A stretch of DNA of 53,261 nt from Aestuariicoccus sp032586235 (GCF_032586235.1 NZ_JAWHTD010000029.1:1-53261), one strand, 5' to 3'. Numbered from the stretch's first letter, positions 41,285 to 49,372 are shown. The notes: generated from the letters alone by a model not told the origin. Numbers and translations: made by a program.

Positions 41285-41786
41285 CATCCCGCAGATCGCC
41301 ACCGAACGGCTGGTCCTGCGTGGATACCGGCTGGAAGACTTCGACGCCTTCGCGGCGTTTTACGCCACCGCCCGCAGCGCTTTCGCCGGCGGCCCGCGCG
41401 ACCTGCGCGAGGCCTGGCGGCACTTTGCCGCCGATCTGGGGCATTGGGCGATGATGGGCTTTGGCTGGTGGATGGTCACCGAGAACGGCCGCCCGGTCGG
41501 CACCGTCGGCATGCACCGCCCGCCGTTCTGCGACGATATCGAACTGGGCTGGACGCTGTTCGATGGCGCGACCGGCCGCGGCCTCGCCACCGAGGCCGCC
41601 CGGGCAGCACTTCGTTGGGCAGTGGCCACGCTCGCTCCGGAACGGCTGATTAGCCATATCGACCCGCGCAACGCCGCCTCGGTGCGTCTGGCCGAACGGC
41701 TGGGCGCGCGGCGGCACGAGGGCCGCGCCGCCCACGACCCCGACGCCTGCATCTACCTGCACGATCTGAAAGGTTTCCGCTCATGA
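41277..41786 (+). CDS. GNAT N-acetyltransferase, 6th of six
   Basis: This 169-residue protein has IATERLVLRGYRLEDFDAFA, DLGHWAMMGFGWWMVTENGR, the loop TGRGLATEAARAAL and NAASVRLAERLGARRHEG. The start appears to be a TTG eight bases before the end of the fifth gene; no ATG fits. Its stop overlaps the chorismate mutase start by four bases, so the whole run is coupled into the next gene. Confidence 0.9.
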   Translation: MTDIPQIATERLVLRGYRLEDFDAFAAFYATARSAFAGGPRDLREAWRHFAADLGHWAMMGFGWWMVTENGRPVGTVGMHRPPFCDDIELGWTLFDGATGRGLATEAARAALRWAVATLAPERLISHIDPRNAASVRLAERLGARRHEGRAAHDPDACIYLHDLKGFRS

Positions 41787-42079
41787 CCGACGCCGCCACC
41801 CGCGCCGCCGACTTGCTGAAAGACCACCGCGACAGCATCGACCGGCTGGACGCCATTCTGGTCTTTACGCTGGCCGAGCGTTTCAAGCACACCCAGGCCG
41901 TGGGCGTTCTCAAGGCGCAACACGACCTTCCCCCATCCGATCCCGCGCGCGAGAAGACCCAGATCGCGCGGCTGGAGGATTTGGCGCAAAGGGCCGATCT
42001 CGATCCGGCCTTCGCCAAGAAATTCCTGAACTTCATCATTCAGGAAGTCATCAAGCACCACGAACAAAAGCAATCCTGA
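41783..42079 (+). CDS. Chorismate mutase, AroQ type
   Basis: This 98-residue all-helical monofunctional enzyme converts chorismate to prephenate for Phe and Tyr synthesis. Candidate active-site residues are Arg in LKDHRDSIDRLDAILV, Arg in LAERFKHTQAVG, Lys in GVLKAQHDLPPS, the Arg-Glu of DPAREKTQIARL and Gln in NFIIQEVIKHHE. In relatives this short enzyme also sits between ffh/acetyltransferase genes and rpsP. It overlaps the sixth acetyltransferase gene; rpsP follows after 42 bases. Confidence 0.9.
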   Translation: MTDAATRAADLLKDHRDSIDRLDAILVFTLAERFKHTQAVGVLKAQHDLPPSDPAREKTQIARLEDLAQRADLDPAFAKKFLNFIIQEVIKHHEQKQS

Positions 42080-42121
42080 CGGCCCCTGCCGTCACCACGC
42101 CATTCAAAAGGAGACACTCAA

Positions 42122-42499
42122 ATGGCTATCAAAATCCGGCTCGCCCGCGGCGGTTCGAAAAAGCGCCCCTTCTACCGCATCGTCGCCGCCGATTCGCGGA
42201 TGCCCCGCGACGGCCGCTTTATCGAAAAGCTGGGCACCTATAACCCGCTGCTGCCCAAGGACAGCGAAGAGCGCGTGAAGATGGATGTCGAGCGCATCCA
42301 GTACTGGCTGGGCCAGGGCGCGCAGACCACCGACCGTGTCGGCCGCTTCCTCGAGGCCGCGGGCCTCGTCGAGAAGAAAGAGCGCTCGAACCCCAAGAAG
42401 GGCACCCCGGGCAAGGCCGCGCAAGAGCGCGCCGAAGCCAAGGCCGCCAAGGCCGCCGAAGCGGCAGAAGCCCCCGCCGAAGAGGCAGGCGCGGAATAA
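42122..42499 (+). CDS. rpsP: Small-subunit ribosomal protein bS16
   Basis: This 125-residue protein begins MAIKIRLARGGSKKRPFYRI and includes VAADSRMPRDGRFIEKLGTY, the standard bS16 signatures. The C-terminus carries an Ala/Glu/Lys tail (about 40 residues) typical of alphaproteobacteria. AAAAGGAG precedes the ATG. A strong terminator follows, so rimM is not simply co-transcribed with it here, unlike the classic rpsP-rimM-trmD-rplS operon. Confidence 0.98.
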   Translation: MAIKIRLARGGSKKRPFYRIVAADSRMPRDGRFIEKLGTYNPLLPKDSEERVKMDVERIQYWLGQGAQTTDRVGRFLEAAGLVEKKERSNPKKGTPGKAAQERAEAKAAKAAEAAEAPAEEAGAE

Positions 42500-42522
42500 G
42501 CCTTTCGCGCTTGAACCATCGG

Positions 42523-42556
42523 AAACGGCGCGCGGCCCCCGCGCGCCGTTTTCTTT
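42523..42556 (+). terminator. Rho-independent terminator after rpsP
   Basis: AAACGGCGCGC and GCGCGCCGTTT form an 11-pair stem around a seven-base loop, followed by TCTTTT. Confidence 0.9.
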
Positions 42557-42654
42557 TGCGCTCGTCGCTGGCGCGGGATTGACGCGGATCAACCCGCACT
42601 GTGGCGACGGGATTACCTTGGCCCCCGTATCGGAAGCAAACGGGGGGAATCGCC

Positions 42655-43104
42655 ATGTTGAAACGTCTCTGCGCCGCCGCGCTTTGTCTTGTCGTGGCTC
42701 TGCCGTTGACCGCCAGCGCCGACGACGCATCGGATCAGGCCGCCATCAACGCGATCTGGGACAGCTATCAGACCGCCCGCGTCGCGGGCGACGCCGAGGC
42801 CTGGCTTGCGCTTTGGGACGACGACGGCATCCAGATGCCCCCCGGCATCCCCGCCCGTGGCAAGGACGTGCTGATGCAAGGCGTGCCCAAGGCCTTTGCC
42901 GCGCGGCCCGCAACCGCGATGGAGATCAGCCCCGAAGAGATCGTGATCATGGGCGACTGGGCCTTTTCGCGGGGCAATTACACCGCCACAGTCATGGCCG
43001 GAGAGATCGCCAGCGAGACGGACGGCAAGTTCATGACGATCTTTCGGCGACAGGACGACGGGTCGTGGCGGATCTACCGCGACATCTTCAATTCCAACAA
43101 GTAA
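42655..43104 (+). CDS. Exported SnoaL/DUF4440-like (NTF2-fold) protein
   Basis: This 149-residue protein has a signal peptide (MLKRLCAAALCLVVALPLTA, then SAD) and an NTF2-like domain: INAIWDSYQTARVAGDAEAW, LALWDDDGIQMPPG, IPARGKDVLM, and the terminal GSWRIYRDIFNSN strand. Such proteins range from isomerases to binding proteins; no function is assigned. The ATG follows CGGGGGGAATCGCC. It lies between rpsP and rimM, a place normally without extra genes. Confidence 0.87.
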   Translation: MLKRLCAAALCLVVALPLTASADDASDQAAINAIWDSYQTARVAGDAEAWLALWDDDGIQMPPGIPARGKDVLMQGVPKAFAARPATAMEISPEEIVIMGDWAFSRGNYTATVMAGEIASETDGKFMTIFRRQDDGSWRIYRDIFNSNK

Positions 43105-43126
43105 ACGCGCGACAAGGGGCCCAGGG

Positions 43127-44170
43127 TCAGCCCTCCGCCATCTGGCGGTCGACCTCGGCCTCTTCGTTGATCATCGCCTGAAGTTGGCGGCGGAACCGCA
43201 GCGGCCCCGCGTCTATCGGCAGGTCGATATGCGGCGAGCGTTTGTCGGCCATGCCCCTTTGCACCTCGTGCAGCACCGCGCGGTCCTCTTCGAACGCCTT
43301 GCGGACGTCCTCGGACATCATCTGTGACAGCGCCTGATCGTCGGGGCGTATGTTGCGCAGCTGGAACCAGTAGTACCGTGTGCGCCCTTCGTCCGTGGGC
43401 GTCAGAAAGTTGTAGCTGTCCATGATGAACACATCGTCATGCAGCGGGCCATCCGGCCCGCCGGTGCCCGCAGGCGTAAAGACCGCCCTAATCAGCGCAT
43501 GGGAGGGATAGCGCACCTCGTAATGCTGGAGCCGGTCGCAATTGCCCGCAAAGCCGATCACCTTCTTGTAGAAAGGCGCCGGTTCGACATCCATCATCCA
43601 GCGGTGCACGATCACCCCGTCATCGGTTTTCGTGACCCTCAGCGGCGTGTCGCGGGTGGCGGACTGGCCAAAGCTGCCCTCATGCACCCAGGCCACATGG
43701 GTCGGGTCCAGCAGGTTGTCGCACATCAGCAGATAATTGCAGTCAAGCTCCATCGCCTCGCCGCGATTGATCCCCCAGGCGGGATCGCCATACTGCGCGA
43801 TCTCGAAGATATCGCCCGGATCGGCGAGCGCCGGGTTGCCCATCCAAATCCACACCAGGCCATAGCGTTCGACCATCGGATAGGCATGCACGCGGGCCTC
43901 GGACGGAATGCGCCCGGTGCCGGGGGACCAGACGCAATGCCCGGCGCAATCGAAGGTCAGCCCGTGATAGCCGCATTCCACCGTGTCGCCCTTGATCCGC
44001 CCTTTGGACAGAGGCAGCTTGCGGTGCGGACAGGCATCCTCGAGCCCGACGATTTCGCCGCCTTGGGTACGGAAGACGCAGATCTTCTCGCCCAGGACGG
44101 TGATCTGCGACAGATCGCGGGTGATCTCGTCACCCCATGCGGCGACGTACCATGCATTCTTGAGAAACAT
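43127..44170 (-). CDS. Rieske non-haem iron oxygenase, VanA-like
   Basis: This 347-residue protein has the Rieske 2Fe-2S ligands C47-P-H49 (ACPHRKLPLSKG) and C66-G-Y-H69 (VECGYHGLTF), and a mononuclear iron site in DNLLDPTHVAWVHEG (His158, His163) with bridging Asp. The start MFLKNAWYVAAWGDE is typical of vanillate O-demethylase and toluene-sulfonate-type oxygenases, which demethylate or hydroxylate aromatic acids. No reductase (VanB) gene is in the window, so the electron donor is encoded elsewhere. GGGAG precedes the ATG. Confidence 0.92.
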   Translation of the reverse strand: MFLKNAWYVAAWGDEITRDLSQITVLGEKICVFRTQGGEIVGLEDACPHRKLPLSKGRIKGDTVECGYHGLTFDCAGHCVWSPGTGRIPSEARVHAYPMVERYGLVWIWMGNPALADPGDIFEIAQYGDPAWGINRGEAMELDCNYLLMCDNLLDPTHVAWVHEGSFGQSATRDTPLRVTKTDDGVIVHRWMMDVEPAPFYKKVIGFAGNCDRLQHYEVRYPSHALIRAVFTPAGTGGPDGPLHDDVFIMDSYNFLTPTDEGRTRYYWFQLRNIRPDDQALSQMMSEDVRKAFEEDRAVLHEVQRGMADKRSPHIDLPIDAGPLRFRRQLQAMINEEAEVDRQMAEG

Positions 44171-44338
44171 CGGCTGCGCTCCCTTCTACAGTGACCCGAG
44201 TTGAAACCCAGTTGACGCCGCGCGTCCAGTGGCGGCACGGCCACCGCCGCCCATTCTTTTGACCGTATCGCTTGCCTTGCCGGGCTTGCCCGCCATATCG
44301 ACCCTTATGAATTCCGCCTTGCACACAGGACGCCAGCC

Positions 44339-45151
44339 ATGACCCTTCGCCTCGTCAGCCCCCTCTGCCTCGCTCTCGCCGTTGCCAGCCCGCTGGCCGC
44401 CGCGGGACCCGAGCCTGTGGCCCAGGAGCCGGTCGTCATGCCCGCGCAACCCGACCGGGCGTTCATCTTCAGCCTGCGCGGCGGGATCGCCGCCGTCCCG
44501 GAATATTTCGGGTCGGATACCTTGGCCTTGGGCCCCGATGTGGGCTTCAGCTTTCACTACCTGTCGCTTGGCAATGGGCGCAGCTTCGGCGACCCCGACC
44601 CTTGGGCCGATTCCACCGGCCTGTCGTTCGGCGGATCGCTGCGGTACATCGCACCGCGCAGCGAGGACGATTACAGCGAGCTGGCCGGGCTCGACGATAT
44701 CGACGCGGCGCTCGAGCTGGGCGTGTCGGTCAGCTATGCCACCCGCAATTTCGAAACCTTCGGCGCGCTGCGCCGCGGCTTTGGCGGGCACGAGGGCTGG
44801 GTGGCCGAGCTTGGCGCCGATGTGATCGCCCGCCCCACCGACCGCTTGCGTCTGACCGCGGGGCCGCGCCTGCTTTGGGGGGATGACAGCTATACCGGCA
44901 CCTATTTCGGCGTGACCGGCACCGAGGCCAGCGCCGCTCTCCCCGCCTACGATCCCGATGGCGGGCTGGTGTCGGCGGGGATCGAGCTGGGTGCGCGCTA
45001 CCAGATCAACGAGGATTGGGGGCTCGAGGGCGCGATCACCTGGGACACCTTCGTCGGCGATGCCCAGGACAGCCCCATCGTGCGCCAGGGCGCGACCGAT
45101 CAATGGGGGGTGCGGCTGGGCGTGACCCGGGTCTTCCGCATCGGCGGATAA
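44339..45151 (+). CDS. MipA/OmpV family outer-membrane protein
   Basis: This 270-residue protein has a signal peptide (MTLRLVSPLCLALAVASPLA) and a beta-barrel of the MipA/OmpV family: FSLRGGIAAVPEYFGSDTLA, a Gly/Asp-rich central region, RLRLTAGPRLLWGDDSYTGT, YFGVTGTEASA and the terminal VRLGVTRVFRIGG strand. Family roles include scaffolding of murein enzymes and antibiotic or stress response. It is divergent from the oxygenase and lies 106 bases before rimM. Confidence 0.9.
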   Translation: MTLRLVSPLCLALAVASPLAAAGPEPVAQEPVVMPAQPDRAFIFSLRGGIAAVPEYFGSDTLALGPDVGFSFHYLSLGNGRSFGDPDPWADSTGLSFGGSLRYIAPRSEDDYSELAGLDDIDAALELGVSVSYATRNFETFGALRRGFGGHEGWVAELGADVIARPTDRLRLTAGPRLLWGDDSYTGTYFGVTGTEASAALPAYDPDGGLVSAGIELGARYQINEDWGLEGAITWDTFVGDAQDSPIVRQGATDQWGVRLGVTRVFRIGG

Positions 45152-45257
45152 GCCCGGGCGCGGGACACGGGAAACCGCAAAAGCCCAATAGCCCGATTGC
45201 CCTTCTGCCGGGGTCTGGTCTATCCAGACGCAGGAACCGGGCAGGAGCGACGGAACA

Positions 45258-45764
45258 GTGAGCGACAAAATCTGCGTCGGAGCGATTGCCGGGGCCTTCG
45301 GTGTAAACGGCGAGGTGCGGCTGAAAAGCTTTACCGCCGACCCCGAGGCCATCGCCGATTACGCGCCGCTGACCACCGAGGACGGCGCGCAGAGCTTTGA
45401 CGTGACTGTCGTCCGCGCGATCAAGCAAGGCTTTGCCGCGCGCCTCTCGGGCGTGCGCACCAAGGAAGAGGCCGACGCGCTGCGCGGCACCCGGCTTTAT
45501 GCCCCGCGCGACCGGCTGCCGTCGCTGCCCGATGACGAATATTATCACGCCGACCTGATCGGTCTGACCGTCTTTGACACCGGCGGCGCGGAACTGGGGC
45601 GGGTGAAGGCGGTTCTGAACCACGGCGCGGCCGACCTTTTGGAGGTGCAAGTGCCCGGGGCCAGCAACACGGTGCTGCTGCCCTTCACCATGGCCGCGGT
45701 CCCCACCATCGACCTTGCCGCTGGGCGCATCGTCGCCGATCCGCCGGAGGGGCTCTTCGAATGA
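45258..45764 (+). CDS. rimM: Ribosome maturation factor RimM
   Basis: This 168-residue assembly factor for the 30S head binds uS19. It has the N-terminal RimM domain (ICVGAIAGAFGVNGEVRLKS, then DALRGTRLYAPRDRLPSLPD) and a PRC-barrel C-terminal half (YYHADLIGLTVFDTGGAELG, LLPFTMAAVPTIDLAAGRI). The GTG start has AGGAG about 11 bases upstream. It overlaps the next gene by four bases. Confidence 0.95.
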   Translation: MSDKICVGAIAGAFGVNGEVRLKSFTADPEAIADYAPLTTEDGAQSFDVTVVRAIKQGFAARLSGVRTKEEADALRGTRLYAPRDRLPSLPDDEYYHADLIGLTVFDTGGAELGRVKAVLNHGAADLLEVQVPGASNTVLLPFTMAAVPTIDLAAGRIVADPPEGLFE

Positions 45765-46564
45765 CCCGCATCGTGGTGCACGCTGGCTTTCACAAGACCG
45801 GCACCACGAGCGTACAAAGCATGATCCGCGAAAACCGCAGCGCGCTGCAAGCGCATGTGCGGTGCTACCTGAAACCGGATTTCGAGGATCTGACCGGCGC
45901 CGCGCGCGCCTTTTCCATCGACCCCGACGCCCGGCGTCTGGCCGCCGTGGGGCGCGAGGCCGCGGATGTCTTCGGCTCGTTCGACCCAGACGATCCGCGC
46001 CCGGTGCTGATGTCGTCCGAGGACCTTTCGGGGCACCTGCCGGGCCGGCACGGGCTAGACCGCTACGATGCCGCGCCGCTGATCATGGCGCAGCTGGCCG
46101 ATGCCGCGCGGGCGCGTTTCGGCGACGCGCTGGACCTGATCTTTTTCTTCTCGACCCGCGATCGCGCGGCCTGGCTGCGCTCGACCTGGTGGCAGAACCT
46201 GCGCAGCACCCGCCTGACCGAGGACCTGCCCACCTACACCGCCAAGATCGCCGCCGCCGCCGACCTGCCCGCAATCCTGCGCGACGTGGCCGAGGCCGTG
46301 GCCCCCGCCACCGTCGCCGCCCTGCCGCTCGAGGACAGCACCAAGGACCCCTTCGGCCCGCTGACCCCGCTTCTCGACCTCGTTCAGTTGCCCGACGCGG
46401 CGCGCGCGGCGCTGACCGTGCTGCCGCCGGAGAACCAGCAGCCGGACCTCGGGCTCGAACAGGTCTTCCTGGCGCTGAACCGCAGCGATCTGCGCGACAA
46501 ACACGTGCAAGAGGCGAAACGCAGCCTGCGCCAGATGGCGAACAGACAGCTCGGCCTTCGCTGA
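45761..46564 (+). CDS. Sulfotransferase-like P-loop protein
   Basis: This 267-residue protein starts VVHAGFHKTGTTSVQSMIRE, the PAPS-binding P-loop form of the sulfotransferase superfamily, and has LDLIFFFSTRDRAAWLRSTW where the 3'-phosphate motif is expected. The remaining sequence is diverged, so activity is uncertain. It is translationally coupled to rimM (ATGA) and has no signal peptide. It is distinct from the TPR-sulfotransferase near 30 kb. Confidence 0.8.
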   Translation: MTRIVVHAGFHKTGTTSVQSMIRENRSALQAHVRCYLKPDFEDLTGAARAFSIDPDARRLAAVGREAADVFGSFDPDDPRPVLMSSEDLSGHLPGRHGLDRYDAAPLIMAQLADAARARFGDALDLIFFFSTRDRAAWLRSTWWQNLRSTRLTEDLPTYTAKIAAAADLPAILRDVAEAVAPATVAALPLEDSTKDPFGPLTPLLDLVQLPDAARAALTVLPPENQQPDLGLEQVFLALNRSDLRDKHVQEAKRSLRQMANRQLGLR

Positions 46565-46709
46565 CCTTTTCCCACCCGGAAACAATCGCCTGAAATCACC
46601 AAGACCCTGCCCGGAGAGGGACACAATTCGGCGCGATCTTCACGTGACGTCAAGTCAGGGTCTGTCACTCGGGGGATTGCACGTGGTGGTGTCTGCACAG
46701 AGGATTCTT

Positions 46710-47825
46710 ATGACCGCACTGGCGGCGGGACCGGTGATAATATTGACCGTCCTGCCCGATACCGTGCGGGCGGCCATGATCTCGCCTTACCGCGCGCCCG
46801 CCGTCGTGGGCACATTGGCCACCGCTGGCCTTGTGTTCCGACGTATGCGCGCCGGACGCCAGCCCAAAGACCGGCGCGAGGGCACAGCGCAGCTGCTTCT
46901 GCCCGCCGCGTCGAAGACCTGCCAGGTGGGGCCCGCCGCAGTGTCCCGTATGCGGCACGAGCTGATCGATGCATTGACCCCGCGCCCCATCCCCACCGCC
47001 GGCCCCGAGACCGGGCCCGCCGCCGTCGCCCGGATCATTGATCGCGTCGTGCGCCAGCATGGCGCGCAGGGGCTGGCCGATCTGAGGCCCGAGGATCTGG
47101 CCGCGGTGCACATGCTCTTGCGCCTTTTGCGCGCCGGACCGGCCGAGGCCGGGGCGCTGGCGCAGAACTTTCGCAAGCCCGACGCGGTGCTCGATCTGCG
47201 CGATGAGGCCATGACGATCGCGCGGCTGCGCCGGGAGTTCCAAGCGCAGGAGGCCGCCTACGCCGCCGCCTGCCGTGCCTGGAAGCGACAGAATGCACAG
47301 GCCGAAACCGGGCCGATCGGCGCGCTTCATGCGGTGGATCAGCCGGATCCGGACCTCTGGCACAAGGTCGTCACCGAATTCGACCCGGCTGTCGCGGCGC
47401 AACGCGAGGCGGCGCTTTGGTGCGTGTCTCAGGCCCGATGCCATCAGGCGACGGTGGCGCTGTTCCTGTCACGGGTGGCCGGCGACTCGATGCTGCGGGC
47501 CGCGGCGTGGCGCGGCGACCAAGCCTGGCTGGACGGCGTGTTGGCGGTGATCGAGGCGTGGAACGCCGGGGCATATTCCGCCAACGACATCGGGCTCGAT
47601 CCGGTGGACGCGGTCGCCCAGGACGCCCCTGCCTTCGCCGCCGAGCTCGCGGCGCTGGCGCAGGAGACCGGCGCGCCCCACTGGCCGATGCCGCAGGGTG
47701 CGTTCTGCGAATACCCCGGCCGTCCCGCGCGACCCCGCGATGAATGGTGCCTGCGCACCGGGCGGCTGCTGTCGCCGCCCCGCGCCGCGCATTACTTCGA
47801 TCCCGAAATCCGCCGCGCCGCCTGA
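46710..47825 (+). CDS. Hypothetical protein with an N-terminal hydrophobic segment
   Basis: This 371-residue protein matches no family I recognise. It has a hydrophobic N-terminus (MTALAAGPVIILTVLPDTVR), a second weaker segment (YRAPAVVGTLATAGLVF), a basic stretch, then Ala/Arg-rich helical sequence with two Trp-rich regions (AACRAWKRQ, AALWCVSQARCHQATVALFL) and a Pro-rich end (FCEYPGRPARPRDEW). I take the ATG with AGAGGA upstream; a GTG 22 codons earlier is also open. It is on the same strand between the sulfotransferase-like gene and trmD. Possibly inner-membrane anchored. Confidence 0.7.
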   Translation: MTALAAGPVIILTVLPDTVRAAMISPYRAPAVVGTLATAGLVFRRMRAGRQPKDRREGTAQLLLPAASKTCQVGPAAVSRMRHELIDALTPRPIPTAGPETGPAAVARIIDRVVRQHGAQGLADLRPEDLAAVHMLLRLLRAGPAEAGALAQNFRKPDAVLDLRDEAMTIARLRREFQAQEAAYAAACRAWKRQNAQAETGPIGALHAVDQPDPDLWHKVVTEFDPAVAAQREAALWCVSQARCHQATVALFLSRVAGDSMLRAAAWRGDQAWLDGVLAVIEAWNAGAYSANDIGLDPVDAVAQDAPAFAAELAALAQETGAPHWPMPQGAFCEYPGRPARPRDEWCLRTGRLLSPPRAAHYFDPEIRRAA

Positions 47826-47867
47826 TCGCTCTTGCCGCCCGGCCGCTCCCCCGGCTAGGACAGCGGC

Positions 47868-48695
47868 ATGAGTGATGCCAAACCCCGTTCCTTTGGCCGC
47901 AAGGCCATCCGCCCGACCCTGAAACCGCAGGAGCTGATGACCCACACGCCCGACCTTGCGCGGGCGTGGAAGGCGCAGATCATCACGCTCTTCCCCGAGG
48001 CGTTTCCCGGCGTGCTGGGTCTTTCGCTGACCGGCAAGGCCCTGCAGGAGGGGCGCTGGCAGCTGGACACCGTGGCGCTGCGCGATTTCGGCGAGGGCCG
48101 GCACCGCAATGTCGACGATACCCCGGCGGGGGGCGGCGCCGGCATGGTGCTGCGCCCCGACGTCATGGGCCGTGCCATCGACCACGCCCGCGCGCGGATG
48201 CCCGCGCAGGCGCCGCTGATCTACCTGTCGCCACGCGGTGCGCCCTTCCGCCAGCCCATGGCGCAGAGCCTGGCGCGCAGCCCCGGGGCGACGCTGATCT
48301 GCGGCCGGTTCGAGGGGCTGGATCAGCGGGTGATCGACCATTACGGCATCACCGAGGTCAGCCTGGGCGATTTCGTCATGACCGGCGGCGAGCTGGCCGC
48401 TCAGGCGATGCTCGACGCCACGGTCCGGCTGCTGCCCGGGGTGCTGGGGAACGCCGAGTCCGCCGAAGAGGAAAGCTTTTCCAACGGTCTGCTCGAACAC
48501 CCGCAATACACCCGCCCCGCCACCTGGAAAGGCCATGACATTCCGGCGGTGCTGATGTCCGGCCACCACGGCGAGATCGCCAAGTGGCGCAAGGCCCAGT
48601 CCGAGGCCCTGACGCAAGAAAGGCGGCCCGATCTCTGGGACCGGCTCCACGCCGCGCCCGGCCAGCCCGGGGCTGACCGGGCCAACAAAGGCTAG
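47868..48695 (+). CDS. trmD: tRNA (guanine37-N1)-methyltransferase
   Basis: This 275-residue SPOUT-class enzyme methylates G37 of tRNAs reading CNN codons to prevent frameshifting. The catalytic core begins at WKAQIITLFPEAFPGVLG, and the trefoil-knot SAM site is LICGRFEGLDQRVIDHYGIT plus EVSLGDFVMTGGELAA. Compared with E. coli TrmD it has about 30 extra N-terminal residues (SDAKPRSFGRKAIRPTLKPQ and following), which I believe occurs in relatives. If the extension is not real, the start would be the ATG in ELMTHTPD. Confidence 0.96.
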   Translation: MSDAKPRSFGRKAIRPTLKPQELMTHTPDLARAWKAQIITLFPEAFPGVLGLSLTGKALQEGRWQLDTVALRDFGEGRHRNVDDTPAGGGAGMVLRPDVMGRAIDHARARMPAQAPLIYLSPRGAPFRQPMAQSLARSPGATLICGRFEGLDQRVIDHYGITEVSLGDFVMTGGELAAQAMLDATVRLLPGVLGNAESAEEESFSNGLLEHPQYTRPATWKGHDIPAVLMSGHHGEIAKWRKAQSEALTQERRPDLWDRLHAAPGQPGADRANKG

Positions 48696-48742
48696 GCTCT
48701 GGCCCGCCTATATTGCGACCACGGAATACCGGCAATTCGCCC

Positions 48743-48771
48743 TTGATCGCGGGGGCGAACCCCCCTATACG
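48743..48771 (+). promoter_or_regulatory. Promoter of rplS with a palindromic spacer
   Basis: TTGATC and TATACG are separated by exactly 17 bases, and the spacer contains the perfect inverted repeat GGGGG-CGAA-CCCCC. It lies about 220 bases before rplS, leaving a long untranslated leader. Both hexamers match four of six consensus bases. Confidence 0.6.
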
Positions 48772-48988
48772 GCGTTTGCCCGCACGGCAGAAATGCTCTG
48801 CGGGCGCGTCTTGCATTGGCCCCATGCTTTCTTCTGCACCGACCCAGCCGATGCCGGACGCACGAAACGAAGAATTGTCGACCTGACCTCTGGCGGGCGC
48901 ACCCTGCGGACCCGGACGAAGACCAAGAGCTCTGAGGCGCGCCAAACATCTCCGGGATCAACCCGAGACGAAGAATAGGAGTGGTCCA

Positions 48989-49372
48989 ATGGACCTGATC
49001 GCACAGATCGAGGCGGAACAGATCGCCTCGCTGGGGAAGACCATCCCCGACTTCAAGGCCGGCGACACCATCCGCGTCGGCTATAAGGTGACCGAAGGCA
49101 CCCGCACCCGCGTGCAGAACTACGAAGGCGTCTGCATCAGCCGCAAGAACGGCAAGGGCATCGCGGGCTCGTTCACCGTCCGCAAGATTTCCTTCGGTGA
49201 AGGCGTGGAACGTGTGTTCCCGCTCTACTCGACCAACATCGAATCGATCGAGGTTGTGCGCCGTGGCCGCGTCCGCCGCGCCAAGCTGTATTACCTGCGC
49301 TCGCGCCGCGGCAAGTCGGCCCGGATCGCAGAGGATTCGACCTACAAGGCCCCCAAGGGCGCAAACGCGTAA
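48989..49372 (+). CDS. rplS: Large-subunit ribosomal protein bL19
   Basis: This 127-residue protein begins MDLIAQIEAEQIASLGKTIP and has FKAGDTIRVGYKVTEGTRTR, YEGVCISRKNGKGIAGSFTV and RRGRVRRAKLYYLRSRRGKS, the bL19 core. It is slightly extended at the C-terminus. AATAGGAGTGG precedes the ATG. rpmE follows after 12 bases, which fits one rplS-rpmE transcript with a long leader. Confidence 0.98.
   Translation: MDLIAQIEAEQIASLGKTIPDFKAGDTIRVGYKVTEGTRTRVQNYEGVCISRKNGKGIAGSFTVRKISFGEGVERVFPLYSTNIESIEVVRRGRVRRAKLYYLRSRRGKSARIAEDSTYKAPKGANA

Noticed and set aside
38532..41786. Acetyltransferase run as a toxin-antitoxin or antibiotic-resistance cassette
   Set aside because: There are no small antitoxin frames between genes, no integrase or attC-like sites, and the composition matches the surroundings.
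48793..48978. 61-codon frame in the rplS leader
   Set aside because: No ribosome-binding site, and the composition (Cys/Thr/Arg-rich) is unlike neighbouring proteins; more likely untranslated leader.
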